This document shows, one piece after another, positions 16,040 through 25,524 of a stretch of DNA of 30,006 nucleotides. The notes below the pieces were generated by a model. That model had not been told where the DNA came from and searched no databases. It was given only the letters and a program-made list of their open reading frames with translations. Within the stretch, counting starts at the first letter, position 1, and the number at the start of each line of letters is the position of its first letter. The stretch lies in assembly GCA_003854995.1 (NCBI GenBank), contig RQOI01000537.1, forward strand, positions 1 through 30,006. Direction: 5' to 3'. The position numbers and the translations under genes were made by a program. Origin of the DNA: Candidatus Zhuqueibacterota bacterium (GTDB lineage Bacteria; Zhuqueibacterota; Zhuqueibacteria; Residuimicrobiales; Krinioviventaceae).

Positions 16040-19000
16040 TTATTTTTCAGCTTTGAGCAGCGAGGCAATCGGTATCCTGGCAAACTCTATGCTGCCGCCG
16101 CTCAAGCGAACGGGATTGTACCAGGGCTGCGAAAAATGGACAGCCGGATAGCAATAGCCGTTGCCAATATCAAAGGTCAACAAACTTGGCTTGTAGCCAT
16201 AGTTCATCACCAGTTTGGTGAATTTTATGGCCGAGTCCTTGCCCTCGGGATCGAGAGACGTGAGCAAGTTGTCCGCCACCTTGGATTCGATCTTTGTGAT
16301 ATAAAAGTAGCCGGCCAGGTCGATGCCATGAATGATGTCGAATCCCTTGCCCTGCAGTTCCGAGTGGGCGGTCAACATGCCTTGCGATCGCGACTGCAGC
16401 GACGGCAGCAGCAGGGCCGAGTTGATGCCGGACATGTGTGCTGATAGCTTGTAGCTGGATTCAAGAATATTGTCCTGATCGCTGATGAGCGAGAAGGAGC
16501 CGCCGATGTTGCCGCCATAGGCATCGAGGCTGAAGGCGGGAATCTCGACCGTCCCGGCGCCGATATACGCTTCAATACGAATATTTTCAACCTGGTACTC
16601 ACCGAGGACAGCGCGACGGACATCAATGGCGCTTGGCCGTCGGCTGTCCTGAAAATAGTAATCCTTATACAGCTGATAATCGACCAGGCCATCCGACGGA
16701 GTGCGGACAATCTCCTGCGGCGACATCAACAATGTGCCGTTTTTTAAATCAATGTTCTGCGCTATGACCACATTGGAGTTGATGCGATCGACGCGGATGT
16801 CGTTCGGCAGACTCACTGTCAGATCTGACATGTTCACTATGGCGGATACATGCGCGATGGCCGAATCAGAGCGAATGTTGACCACAATTTCATTCTTGCC
16901 GTGATAGAATGTGTCCTGCATCAGGCGAATGGTGTCCGCTGCATTTTGCGTCAAACGGATCTGGGAATTGACGACCAGCGCGTGACCAACGGTCTGAACC
17001 TGCCCGGCGATGGTGCCGGTCGTTTTGAGGTCAGGGAGACTCAACAGTCCGGTATCGATCTGTATGGTCTGAAAATCGGGCATGGAAAGCTTGAGCACGA
17101 TTTTATTATCGCGAAAGACGGCGCGGGTGAATTCATTGCTGCGAGCTTGATCAATATTGAGGGAGAAGGCCAGACTCGCACTCTCCTCTGAATCCACATC
17201 GCCCTCGATGTTGAGCAAGATGCCGCTCAGTTGGGCCAGGCCATCCTGGTAATCCAGGTTCAGGTCATGCGTCTGAACATGCAAACCGGCGTGCAGAGTT
17301 GTGTCGCTCAGATTCAGGCGGGCGTTCGACGTGAGCGTCGTCGTGCCGGTGACCGCCAGATCGGCGATGGGCGCCTGGAGCTCCTCCGGCAGCCAATTCA
17401 GCAACGCGGCGTGATCCACAGATAGCTGCAAATGATCGAGATCAATGATCGGTTGCTCGGTCACAATGGCCGAGCCGCGCAGCTCTGCGGCCAGGATGTC
17501 GTTCAGCGTCGCCGTCAATGATCGCAGGGTCAGATGCTGGAAAAGGGTGTCGGTCGCAGCGCGAAATGTCGACGTCAGGTCAATGGGTCGAACGGTCCAT
17601 TTATCAAATTCCTGCTGCACGATGATCGAATCGGTCGTGAGATGCAGTGTCGTGACAATGTCCTGCAAGGAATTGAGCGCGAGCTCGGCGTGCGCCGAAA
17701 CGCGGGACCGAAGCTGCGATTTTGTGAATGGCGAGATATCAAATCCCTTAAAGGACAGAACAGCATTGCCGGCGAGCGTCTCCAGGTTGCCGGCGCTCTG
17801 CATGCGGATGTCCGCGTGAATATCGGCGCCCAGTACATTGGCAATGGCCATATCGGCATCGATGAGAGAGGGAAACAAGTTTGCATCGAGCTGTGCGTCC
17901 GCTCGCACGTGCGACCTGCCGGAATAGACCTTTTGGCCATCGGCAGTGGTGAGAAAAACAGAATCGTAGCTGACAGCAATGTGCGCCGCCGGATTCAATA
18001 TTTCATTAAAGCCGAGGCTCGCGGAAAGCTCGGAGGTAAAGTTGAAATTGCGCAGAAAATGCTCGTTTCGGTTCAACGTGACGCCCAGGTTCTGCAGGCT
18101 GATTCTGATGATGCCGTCCAGTGTCCGCTCGCTGGTGCTGTCCGGCACAAAGCCGGAGATCGTTGTGCCGGCGAGCGAGAAATGCGCATCCGGATTGTGG
18201 TGATAGATCGACGGAATGAGGGAATCCGGGACAAAGGGTCTGGCCAGCGCGATGAGCTGTTGCACGGGTATACGGCTGCTCGTCACGCTGGCGTTCAGAA
18301 ACGGCGTACTTAACAGGCTGTCCGCCTGCACGGTGAGCGACAGCCAGGGTTCCTCATTTATCCGCAGGGCAATCGGATCGAACTGTGCCGCGCCGGTTCG
18401 GGCGTTGAGTCGCCCCCGAATGTCCGCCAGCACCGCTAAATCGACGTCCGGCTGGAGTGCAAAGGCGTCATCCAGCTCGACCGCAATGTCGTCCAGGGCG
18501 ATGGCGCCGTTCAGTTCAATGTCCGCCAGGCCTGCCAGGATCATTTGGACGTTTGCATCCAGAACAGCGGCAAAGCGAAAGCCGGGCGCCGGACTTTGGG
18601 AGAAAAGACATTTCGATTTGCGACAATCGAGCTGAAATTGACCACGAAGCAGACTGTCCTGCGCCATGACTTTGCCGCGCGGCAGCGCCACGTCATCGAG
18701 GGAGATGCTGATCTCGTCGAGATAAATGTGCTGCTGTTGCAGCGAGTCCACTACATCCACCGTGATGGTCGCATCTCTGAGGCGAAACTTTTTTAGATTC
18801 AGCGCAATGAAGGACCCGATGACGCCGGCGCTGTCCGTCGGCGCCTCTTTTTCGCCCGGAGTGGGTTTGATCTCCAGCCAGACGCGCGGCGAATCAATGA
18901 CCGCAGAGGTGATGAGCAGTCTCCGCTTCAGGATGCCGGCCAGGCTGTAGCGCAGCGAAATCTCTTTGGCAGTCGCCGAATGAATGGGCAGCGTCATGGC

Positions 19001-19276
19001 GTTGCTGCTGTCCGCGGCAGGCGATAACACAATATCTTGAAAGACAAAGCCATCCAGGATGTTAAAATGGGCATTGGTGAAGGAGAGCTCCTGACCCAGC
19101 TTCTCTGAGACAGTTATTTCAGCGAGCGATTCGATTCTCGCGGGCGTCAAGTAGAGGACGAGTCCAGCGATCAGCAAGATAAAGATCACAAAAAACGCCA
19201 AGGCAGACCACAGCAAAAATCGCAAGACGCGAGAGAGTCGGGATCGTCTGTGTTTGTTTTGTTTTTTCTCCGCCAT
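16040..19276 (-). CDS. ydbH-like: YdbH-like AsmA-superfamily intermembrane lipid transport protein
   Basis: A 1078-aa protein with a basic cytoplasmic N-terminus (KKQNKHRRSRLSR), one inner-membrane helix at about residues 18-47, then YLTPARIESLAEITVSEKLG, typical of AsmA-family starts. The remainder is long, beta-rich and low in motifs, as expected for the continuous beta-groove of AsmA/TamB/YhdP/YdbH proteins that carries lipid across the periplasm. The C-terminal third has the usual IRIEAYIGAGTVEIPAF...YGGNIGGSF pattern and ends at a compact domain. The adjacent YnbE/YdbL-like lipoprotein makes YdbH the best-fitting subfamily. The start is ATG 19276, 8 bp after the glutamine amidotransferase stop; no good Shine-Dalgarno is visible, so translational coupling is likely. 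Alternative: another AsmA-like clade. Confidence 0.82.
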   Translation of the reverse strand: MAEKKQNKHRRSRLSRVLRFLLWSALAFFVIFILLIAGLVLYLTPARIESLAEITVSEKLGQELSFTNAHFNILDGFVFQDIVLSPAADSSNAMTLPIHSATAKEISLRYSLAGILKRRLLITSAVIDSPRVWLEIKPTPGEKEAPTDSAGVIGSFIALNLKKFRLRDATITVDVVDSLQQQHIYLDEISISLDDVALPRGKVMAQDSLLRGQFQLDCRKSKCLFSQSPAPGFRFAAVLDANVQMILAGLADIELNGAIALDDIAVELDDAFALQPDVDLAVLADIRGRLNARTGAAQFDPIALRINEEPWLSLTVQADSLLSTPFLNASVTSSRIPVQQLIALARPFVPDSLIPSIYHHNPDAHFSLAGTTISGFVPDSTSERTLDGIIRISLQNLGVTLNRNEHFLRNFNFTSELSASLGFNEILNPAAHIAVSYDSVFLTTADGQKVYSGRSHVRADAQLDANLFPSLIDADMAIANVLGADIHADIRMQSAGNLETLAGNAVLSFKGFDISPFTKSQLRSRVSAHAELALNSLQDIVTTLHLTTDSIIVQQEFDKWTVRPIDLTSTFRAATDTLFQHLTLRSLTATLNDILAAELRGSAIVTEQPIIDLDHLQLSVDHAALLNWLPEELQAPIADLAVTGTTTLTSNARLNLSDTTLHAGLHVQTHDLNLDYQDGLAQLSGILLNIEGDVDSEESASLAFSLNIDQARSNEFTRAVFRDNKIVLKLSMPDFQTIQIDTGLLSLPDLKTTGTIAGQVQTVGHALVVNSQIRLTQNAADTIRLMQDTFYHGKNEIVVNIRSDSAIAHVSAIVNMSDLTVSLPNDIRVDRINSNVVIAQNIDLKNGTLLMSPQEIVRTPSDGLVDYQLYKDYYFQDSRRPSAIDVRRAVLGEYQVENIRIEAYIGAGTVEIPAFSLDAYGGNIGGSFSLISDQDNILESSYKLSAHMSGINSALLLPSLQSRSQGMLTAHSELQGKGFDIIHGIDLAGYFYITKIESKVADNLLTSLDPEGKDSAIKFTKLVMNYGYKPSLLTFDIGNGYCYPAVHFSQPWYNPVRLSGGSIEFARIPIASLLKAEK

Positions 19277-19284
19277 CTATAGTT

Positions 19285-19974
19285 TTATCCGATAAAAAAC
19301 TTGTCCAGCAGTTGCTGCATTTTCACATTGAGCGCATCGCATTCTTTTGTTCCGGCAAGGATCTCGGCACGGTTTTGAATATGATGAGCATTGACCAGCT
19401 CGTCCGAATTTAACAACAGAGCCCTGACGTTTTCTTCCTTGACTTCCAGATGAAATTGCAGGGCGAGGACGCTTTCACCGTATTGAAAGGCCTGATGGGC
19501 GCAGGCGCTGCTGCTGGCCAGCTGACGGGCGCCAGCCGGCAAATCAAACGTATCGCTGTGCCAGTGGAATACAGCGAGATGTGCCGGCATATGGTGCAGA
19601 TGCGCGAGCGACCGCGCTGCTTCCTTCCAGGTGATCGGAAACCAGCCGATCTCTTTATGCCCATTGGGATAGACTCTGGCGCCGAGTACGTCGGCCAGCA
19701 TTTGCGCGCCGAGGCAGATGCCGAGCACCTTTTTTTCAGCCCTGATGGCCGATGCGATGAATTTTATCTCAGGCGCCATCCAGGAATACAACTGGTCATC
19801 AGCGAGGCCCATTGGGCCGCCCATGACGACCAGCGCATCGAAATCGTCGAGCCGGGGCAAAGGTTCACCGCGGTAGAGATGTGAGCCGGTCAAGGCAATG
19901 GCAGCGCGCTCGGCCCAGTCGAGAATAGAACCGGGATTCTCAAAAGGGACGTGTTGAAGGTAGTGGAGTCGCAT
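19285..19974 (-). CDS. Type 1 glutamine amidotransferase (GMP synthase-like, stand-alone)
   Basis: A 229-aa class-I GATase. Catalytic Cys87 lies in the nucleophile elbow GICLGAQ, with His175 and Glu177 in LQFHLEV; the oxyanion motif VVMGGPMG is at about 49-56. The triad is complete. Stand-alone members transfer or release ammonia from glutamine or hydrolyse gamma-glutamyl amides; the acceptor cannot be read from sequence. The start is ATG 19974 with AAAGGA very close (3 nt). It is the first gene of the - strand cluster, followed after 8 bp by the YdbH-like gene, so it is probably cotranscribed with the envelope genes although no biochemical link is known. Confidence 0.88.
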   Translation of the reverse strand: MRLHYLQHVPFENPGSILDWAERAAIALTGSHLYRGEPLPRLDDFDALVVMGGPMGLADDQLYSWMAPEIKFIASAIRAEKKVLGICLGAQMLADVLGARVYPNGHKEIGWFPITWKEAARSLAHLHHMPAHLAVFHWHSDTFDLPAGARQLASSSACAHQAFQYGESVLALQFHLEVKEENVRALLLNSDELVNAHHIQNRAEILAGTKECDALNVKMQQLLDKFFIG

Positions 19975-19989
19975 ATTCCTTTAAATGAT

Positions 19990-20047
19990 TGATTTTCTCA
20001 TTCGTGCTCATTCGTTTATCATTCGTGAGAATTCGTGTTCCTTTTAT
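19990..20047 (+). repeat. Imperfect tandem ATTCGTG repeat (period 10-11 bp)
   Basis: Four copies of ATTCGTG/T begin at 20000, 20010, 20021 and 20031, in an AT-rich gap that otherwise holds no gene. The reverse strand reads as CACGAAT units. Elements of this kind occur scattered between genes in many environmental bacterial genomes; their origin is unclear. It lies just upstream of the glutamine amidotransferase gene and could affect its leader. Confidence 0.6.
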
Positions 20048-20089
20048 GGTTGCGGCTAGAGGTCGGGCCAAACTTTTCCTTTTCATCTC

Positions 20090-20113
20090 TGTCAATAATT
20101 TTTGAATTTGACA
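20090..20113. promoter_or_regulatory. Inverted repeat TGTCAA-N12-TTGACA upstream of the amidotransferase operon
   Basis: TGTCAA (20090-20095) and TTGACA (20108-20113) form a perfect 6-bp inverted repeat in the gap between the Mut7-C gene and the - strand operon. Each arm reads as a consensus -35 on one strand, but no matching -10 follows at 16-18 bp. It may be an operator or chance in AT-rich DNA. Confidence 0.25.
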
Positions 20114-20151
20114 CTTTTTCTGAGTTGATGAAGGAATCAATTTATTTTTTT

Positions 20152-20934
20152 TCAATCTTGCGCCCGAAAAAACAGCGAGTTCCTGTCGAGCAGCTGCGCT
20201 ATTTTCTGGCGAATTCTGGTATAGTGACTGCCCTGCCAATAGATGCGCTGACAGCCTGTGCACTGTCGAAACTCTGTATAATTTTGTTTCACTTTTGGCG
20301 CCAGCTGTTCTTGCACAGCCTGCTTGTCAACGGATTGGATTTGTGCGTTGCAAACTGTGCACCGTGAAAACGGCTGCGCCTGCTCAAAAAGATCAAAGCG
20401 CCGGATGACCTCTGCTGCCTGCTCCATCGCTTGCCGCGAATGCAGACAGACGCCATGCGTGACGATGCTGTGTTTCAGGATGCCGCGATCGCACGTCAAG
20501 ATGATGCGATGCTCCCGGAGCGCCCTGTCAATGATCTCCGGATCGTCGAGATCATTGCGATAGACCGTATCAAAACCCAACAGGCGGAGTATTGTGGCGA
20601 GCTTGCCCAGATGCACGTCGCAGATGAATCTGGATTCGCGCAGCGGTTTGTCGCGCAGCCTGATGATGGGCGAGACGTCCAGGCTCTCGAACATGGGATA
20701 GACGGAGACGCGGTCGCCGTGCTGCAGCTGGTGCCCAAATCCGACCGAGCGGCCATTGACCAGGATTACCTCCACCTCGGTGTGCGGCACGCCGATCGCC
20801 TCGATCGCATCTTTGATGGCCGGATGGCCCTTGAACTCGAACGTAAAGTCGCGCCGCCGATTTTCCTTTGCCAGGAAAAAGTTGAGCTCTTCATAGAAAC
20901 GAAAAGTGGCGATATTTGAAATATCTGTTTGCAA
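20152..20934 (-). CDS. Mut7-C RNase domain protein with N-terminal ubiquitin-like domain
   Basis: A 260-aa protein. Residues about 10-82 form the ubiquitin/ThiS-like domain of this family (ATFRFYEELNFFL, then VILVNGRSVGF, HGDRVSVYPMFE). Residues about 100-180 are the PIN-like Mut7-C nuclease domain, with acidic residues D106 (FICDVHLGKLA) and D149 (ILTCDRGIL). A zinc ribbon follows (C192, C195, C225, C228), with the standard CxGCQRIYWQGSHY ending. Members are predicted RNases; the substrate is unknown. The frame starts at TTG 20934 with no clear RBS, and no later Met fits the family N-terminus, so TTG is accepted with caution. The gene diverges from rrf2 and shares its 56-bp promoter gap. Confidence 0.88.
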   Translation of the reverse strand: MQTDISNIATFRFYEELNFFLAKENRRRDFTFEFKGHPAIKDAIEAIGVPHTEVEVILVNGRSVGFGHQLQHGDRVSVYPMFESLDVSPIIRLRDKPLRESRFICDVHLGKLATILRLLGFDTVYRNDLDDPEIIDRALREHRIILTCDRGILKHSIVTHGVCLHSRQAMEQAAEVIRRFDLFEQAQPFSRCTVCNAQIQSVDKQAVQEQLAPKVKQNYTEFRQCTGCQRIYWQGSHYTRIRQKIAQLLDRNSLFFRAQD

Positions 20935-20955
20935 AATTTGGTTTTATTTTATAAT
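20928..20955 (+). promoter_or_regulatory. Predicted sigma-70 promoter of the rrf2-suf operon
   Basis: TATAAT at 20950-20955 is a perfect -10; TTTGCA at 20928-20933 is a 4/6 -35 with a 16-bp spacer. Transcription would begin near 20962, inside the palindrome at 20954-20978. The -35 lies in the 5' end of the divergent Mut7-C gene. Confidence 0.6.
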
Positions 20956-20978
20956 ATAAGACTAAATTAGTCCGATAT
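20954..20978. promoter_or_regulatory. IscR type-1-like operator for the Rrf2 regulator
   Basis: The 13-bp perfect palindrome GACTAAATTAGTC (20960-20972) is flanked symmetrically by ATA (20954-20956) and TAT (20976-20978). This matches the core and the outer trinucleotides of the E. coli IscR type 1 consensus (ATASYYGACTRWWWYAGTCRRSTAT, recalled), differing mainly in the two inner flanks. It overlaps the -10 and the predicted start of transcription, which fits repression by the Rrf2 protein encoded 12 bp downstream. Confidence 0.7.
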
Positions 20979-20990
20979 TGGTGTTTTGAC

Positions 20991-21409
20991 ATGTTCAAAC
21001 TGAGTAAAAAAACCGAGTACGGCCTCATCGCATTGCAGCACATGATGACGATGAAAGATCCGTGTGTGGCGACGGTCAAGGAGATAGCAGAACGTCATCA
21101 CATTCCCAGGCCGCTTCTGGCAAAGATATGTCAACAGTTGGCAAAAAGCAAGCTTATTCAATCGGTGCAAGGCTCGCGCGGCGGTTATACGTTGAAAAAG
21201 GATGCTGCACAAATCTCCCTGGCCGCGGTGATGGAGGCGCTCGAAGGTCCCATCCACATCGTCGACTGCCATGACGGCCGGAACATCTGCGACCGAGATG
21301 AGATATGCACGCTAAAGTTCGGGCTGAATCCTGTTGAAGAGAAATTGACCGCTTTTTTGCAGGGAGTGACACTGGCGGCTGTCACACCGAACATTCATGG
21401 AGAAAATGT

Positions 21410-21413
<4 letters not shown>
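20991..21413 (+). CDS. Rrf2 family [Fe-S]-sensing transcriptional regulator (IscR/SufR-like)
   Basis: A 140-aa winged-helix protein. The N-terminal KTEYGLIALQHMM helix, recognition region (IPRPLLAKICQQL) and wing (QGSRGGYTL) are standard Rrf2. Three cysteines, C93, C100 and C106 (VDCHDG, NICDRD, EICTLK), sit in the place of the IscR C92-C98-C104 [2Fe-2S] ligands, with one extra residue in the first spacing. It presumably represses the suf genes when cluster supply is adequate. It is the first gene of the operon and overlaps sufB by 4 bp, so translation is probably coupled. A matching palindrome lies immediately upstream. Confidence 0.92.
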
Positions 21414-22852
<1,439 letters not shown>

Positions 22853-22924
22853 GGCTGGTCCATAGCCATGCGATCGGAACATGGCAGACTATATACTTAA
22901 ACTAACCATTGAACAACAACCGTT

Positions 22925-22941
22925 CCTCAGCGCTGCTGAGG
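22925..22941 (+). other. GC-rich hairpin in the sufB-sufC gap
   Basis: CCTCAGC-GCT-GCTGAGG is a perfect 7-bp stem with a 3-nt loop, located 28 nt before the sufC start. No run of T follows, so it is not a standard terminator. It may stabilise mRNA or adjust expression of sufC relative to sufB. Confidence 0.4.
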
Positions 22942-22968
22942 GGCGACCAAAATATGGAGCGAAAAAGA

Positions 22969-23727
22969 ATGTTATCGATAAAAAACCTGCACGCCTCGGT
23001 CGACGGCCATGAGATACTCAACGGCATTGATCTCGATGTCAAGCCCGGTGAGGTGCACGCCATCATGGGGCCGAACGGCTCGGGAAAAAGCACGCTCGCC
23101 GGCGTCCTCGCCGGCCGGGCGGAATATAGCGTGACCGAGGGGCGCATCGACTTTCTCGGCAAGAACCTGCTGGAGATGGCGCCGGAGATGCGCGCCCGCG
23201 AAGGCCTGTTTCTGGCGTTTCAGTATCCGGTGGAAATACCAGGCGTGAACAGCAGCTATTTTCTCCGCACAGCCCTCAACGAAATCCGCGCGCATCGCGG
23301 CCTCGATAAAGTGAGCGCCCTCGAATTCCTCAAGATCATCCGCGAGAAGCTCGAGCTGGTGGAAATGGACGAAAAATTTCTCAAGCGGTCGGTGAACGAG
23401 GGATTTTCCGGCGGCGAAAAAAAGCGCAACGAGATCCTGCAGATGGCGACGCTGGAGCCCAAACTGGCCGTGCTCGATGAGACGGATTCCGGCCTCGACA
23501 TCGACGCGCTGCGCATCGTCGCCGGCGGCGTCAATGCCCTGCGCAGTCAGGAAAATGCCTTCATCGTCGTGACCCACTATCAGCGGCTGTTGAATTACAT
23601 TGTGCCCGATTTCGTGCACGTGCTGTACCAGGGCAAGATCGTCAAGTCAGGCGACAAAGATCTGGCGCTGCACCTGGAAGATTTCGGCTATGACTGGATC
23701 AAAGAGCAGAATGGCGGCCAGGCGTGA
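22969..23727 (+). CDS. sufC: Fe-S cluster assembly ATPase SufC
   Basis: A 252-aa ABC-type ATPase that drives SufBCD. Walker A is GPNGSGKST, the signature FSGGEKKRNEI, Walker B LAVLDETDSGLD and the H-loop VVTHY, all intact. The ATG at 22969 is chosen over in-frame ATG 22954 and TTG 22909 because GGAG (22956-22959) is well spaced and MLSIKNLHASV is the normal SufC N-terminus. It ends 14 bp before the sufD start, with sufD's RBS next to the sufC stop. Confidence 0.97.
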   Translation: MLSIKNLHASVDGHEILNGIDLDVKPGEVHAIMGPNGSGKSTLAGVLAGRAEYSVTEGRIDFLGKNLLEMAPEMRAREGLFLAFQYPVEIPGVNSSYFLRTALNEIRAHRGLDKVSALEFLKIIREKLELVEMDEKFLKRSVNEGFSGGEKKRNEILQMATLEPKLAVLDETDSGLDIDALRIVAGGVNALRSQENAFIVVTHYQRLLNYIVPDFVHVLYQGKIVKSGDKDLALHLEDFGYDWIKEQNGGQA

Positions 23728-23741
23728 AAGGCGGTGCGAAC

Positions 23742-25064
23742 ATGAAAGAGACCGGAATTCGCGACTGGTATCTCTCCCTCTTTGAAGAGTTTGAGCGCGA
23801 ATTGAACAGCGGCGCACCAGCGCTGGGACACATGCGCCGGCAGGCCATCCGATGGTTTGCAGAAAACGGATTCCCCTCCACTCGCCAGGAAGAGTGGCGC
23901 TTCACTAACGTTTCTCCGATCAGTGAGATAAAGTTTGAGGCGGCTGAAAAGCCCGCGGCGCTTGATCCGGCTCGTATTCTTCCGTATATTACAGGTGACG
24001 ATTCGGCGCGCCTGGTGTTTGTCAATGGCCATATCGACAGGATGTCCTCGACGACGGCGCAGCTGCCGCACGGCCTGATGCTGCAGAGTCTGCAAGACGC
24101 CCTGGCGAGCAATGATGCCGCCGCGGCGGCTGAGCTCGCCCGGCATGCCAGGATGGACGAGAACGGATTTGTCGCCCTCAATACGGCGTTCATCAACGAT
24201 GGCGCTTACGTACATGTGGCGAAAGATGTCGCGCATGCACGACCGCTGCACCTGCTCTTCATCACCACGGACGCAGCCGAGGCGCGAATGGTGCAGCCGC
24301 GCGTTCTGATCATCGTCGAGGACAATGCGCAGCTCTCGGTCATTGAAAGATATATCAGTCTGGCGGATTCGACATATTTCGCCAATCCGGTCACAGAAAT
24401 AGTTATTGGCGAAAATGCAAATGTCACGCATTACAAAATACAGCAGGAGAGCCGCAAGGCCTTTCACACCGCCCGGCTGCAGGTGGTGCTGAAGAGAGAC
24501 AGTTCCTATACGTCGCACAATTACGCCTTTGGCGGCGCGATCGCGCGCACTGACATGCATGTCGTGCTGGACGGAGAAGGAATCGACTGTACGCTGAACG
24601 GCCTCTATCTCGGCGGCGGTGTACAGCTCATCGATAATCACACGGTCATCGAGCACAGGCGTCCCCACTGCAACAGCCGCGAGTTCTATAAAGGCATTCT
24701 GGATGAGCGGGCGCGCGCCGTGTTCAGCGGCAAGATTCACGTGCACAAGTATGCGCAAAAGACGGATGCCATGCAGTCGAACCAGAATTTGATCTTGTCC
24801 GAAGAGGCGACGATCGACACCAAACCGCAGCTCGAGATCTATGCGGATGATGTCAAATGCACGCATGGCGCCACGGTCGGGCGGATCGATGAAGAGAGCA
24901 TTTTCTATCTTTGCAGTCGCGGCATCGGAAAAGCGATGGCCAAGAATCTGATGATGCAGGCCTTTGCCGGTCAGATCACGGACAGAATAAAGGACGACGC
25001 GCTTCGCGAGCACATTGCAGAGATCGTCCTGGGCCATCTGCACGACGGCCATTTGCACAGATAA
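23742..25064 (+). CDS. sufD: Fe-S cluster assembly protein SufD
   Basis: A 440-aa SufD, partner of SufB in the SufBC2D scaffold. The N-terminal helical part includes FPSTRQEEWRFTNVSPI; the C-terminal beta-helix has the conserved GKIHVHKYAQKTDAMQ, DTKPQLEIYADDVKCTHGAT and FYLCSRGI. The conserved Cys and His (KCTHGA) are in place. The start is ATG 23742 (AAAGGCGG at 23727-23734), in preference to in-frame GTG 23724, which overlaps sufC. It is followed by a 107-bp gap before the sufT-like gene. Confidence 0.97.
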   Translation: MKETGIRDWYLSLFEEFERELNSGAPALGHMRRQAIRWFAENGFPSTRQEEWRFTNVSPISEIKFEAAEKPAALDPARILPYITGDDSARLVFVNGHIDRMSSTTAQLPHGLMLQSLQDALASNDAAAAAELARHARMDENGFVALNTAFINDGAYVHVAKDVAHARPLHLLFITTDAAEARMVQPRVLIIVEDNAQLSVIERYISLADSTYFANPVTEIVIGENANVTHYKIQQESRKAFHTARLQVVLKRDSSYTSHNYAFGGAIARTDMHVVLDGEGIDCTLNGLYLGGGVQLIDNHTVIEHRRPHCNSREFYKGILDERARAVFSGKIHVHKYAQKTDAMQSNQNLILSEEATIDTKPQLEIYADDVKCTHGATVGRIDEESIFYLCSRGIGKAMAKNLMMQAFAGQITDRIKDDALREHIAEIVLGHLHDGHLHR

Positions 25065-25076
25065 ACGCGCCTGGCT

Positions 25077-25114
25077 TGTCATTTTTCTTGTGTCATCTTG
25101 ACGAAGCAAAACCT
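25077..25114 (+). repeat. Decayed intergenic repeat (TGTCAT..TGA-CGAAGC type)
   Basis: The sufD-sufT gap holds TGTCATTTTTCT (from 25078) and, 13 bp later, TGTCATCTTGACGAAGC (25091-25107). The second resembles the widespread TGTCATCCTGAGCGAAGCGAAG intergenic element known in many bacterial phyla, here with a missing base and mutations. It interrupts an otherwise tight operon. Attribution is from memory of that element. Confidence 0.35.
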
Positions 25115-25171
25115 GCATAAGTGAACAGCTGTCCTGAATTTGCATGTGAGAGAAAAAGAGTCGAGTCCAAC

Positions 25172-25495
25172 ATGTCCGCAAAGACGACCACCAAAGAACT
25201 TGAGCGTAAGGTCATTGAAGCGCTCAGGATGTGCTACGATCCCGAGATTCCGGTGAACATTTACGATCTCGGTCTCGTCTATGATATCAAACTGACCGAG
25301 AGCGGCGAGGTGAACGTTGTGATGACCTTGACCTCTCCCATGTGTCCCGTCGCCGAATCTCTGCCCCGTGAGGTGCAATACAGAGTGGAAGAGATCGACG
25401 CCGTGCGCAGCTGCGAGGTCACGGTCGTCTGGGATCCGCCCTGGAATCCGGACATGCTGTCCGATGAGGCGCGACTCGAATTGAATATGATGTAA
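25172..25495 (+). CDS. sufT: SufT-like Fe-S assembly factor (MIP18/DUF59 family)
   Basis: A 107-aa protein covering the single MIP18/PaaD-like domain: CYDPEIPVNIYDLGLVYDI, MTLTSPMCPVAESLP with the conserved C58, and VVWDPPWNPDMLSDEARLEL at the end. SufT proteins assist Fe-S maturation or delivery in SUF-using bacteria. The start ATG 25172 is preferred over in-frame ATG 25121 because the extra N-terminus is not family-like and AAAGAG lies upstream. Its place between sufD and sufS supports the role. Confidence 0.9.
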   Translation: MSAKTTTKELERKVIEALRMCYDPEIPVNIYDLGLVYDIKLTESGEVNVVMTLTSPMCPVAESLPREVQYRVEEIDAVRSCEVTVVWDPPWNPDMLSDEARLELNMM

Positions 25496-25524
25496 GACAC
25501 TGCTTACCTTTGCCGAGAGATGAC

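Noticed and set aside
15212..16444. 410-codon + strand open frame across three - strand genes
   Set aside because: It spans the ends of three well-supported genes and their gaps, and the translation has no recognisable motif.
22892..22897. TATACT in the sufB-sufC gap as a -10 of an internal promoter
   Set aside because: No acceptable -35 lies 16-18 bp upstream.
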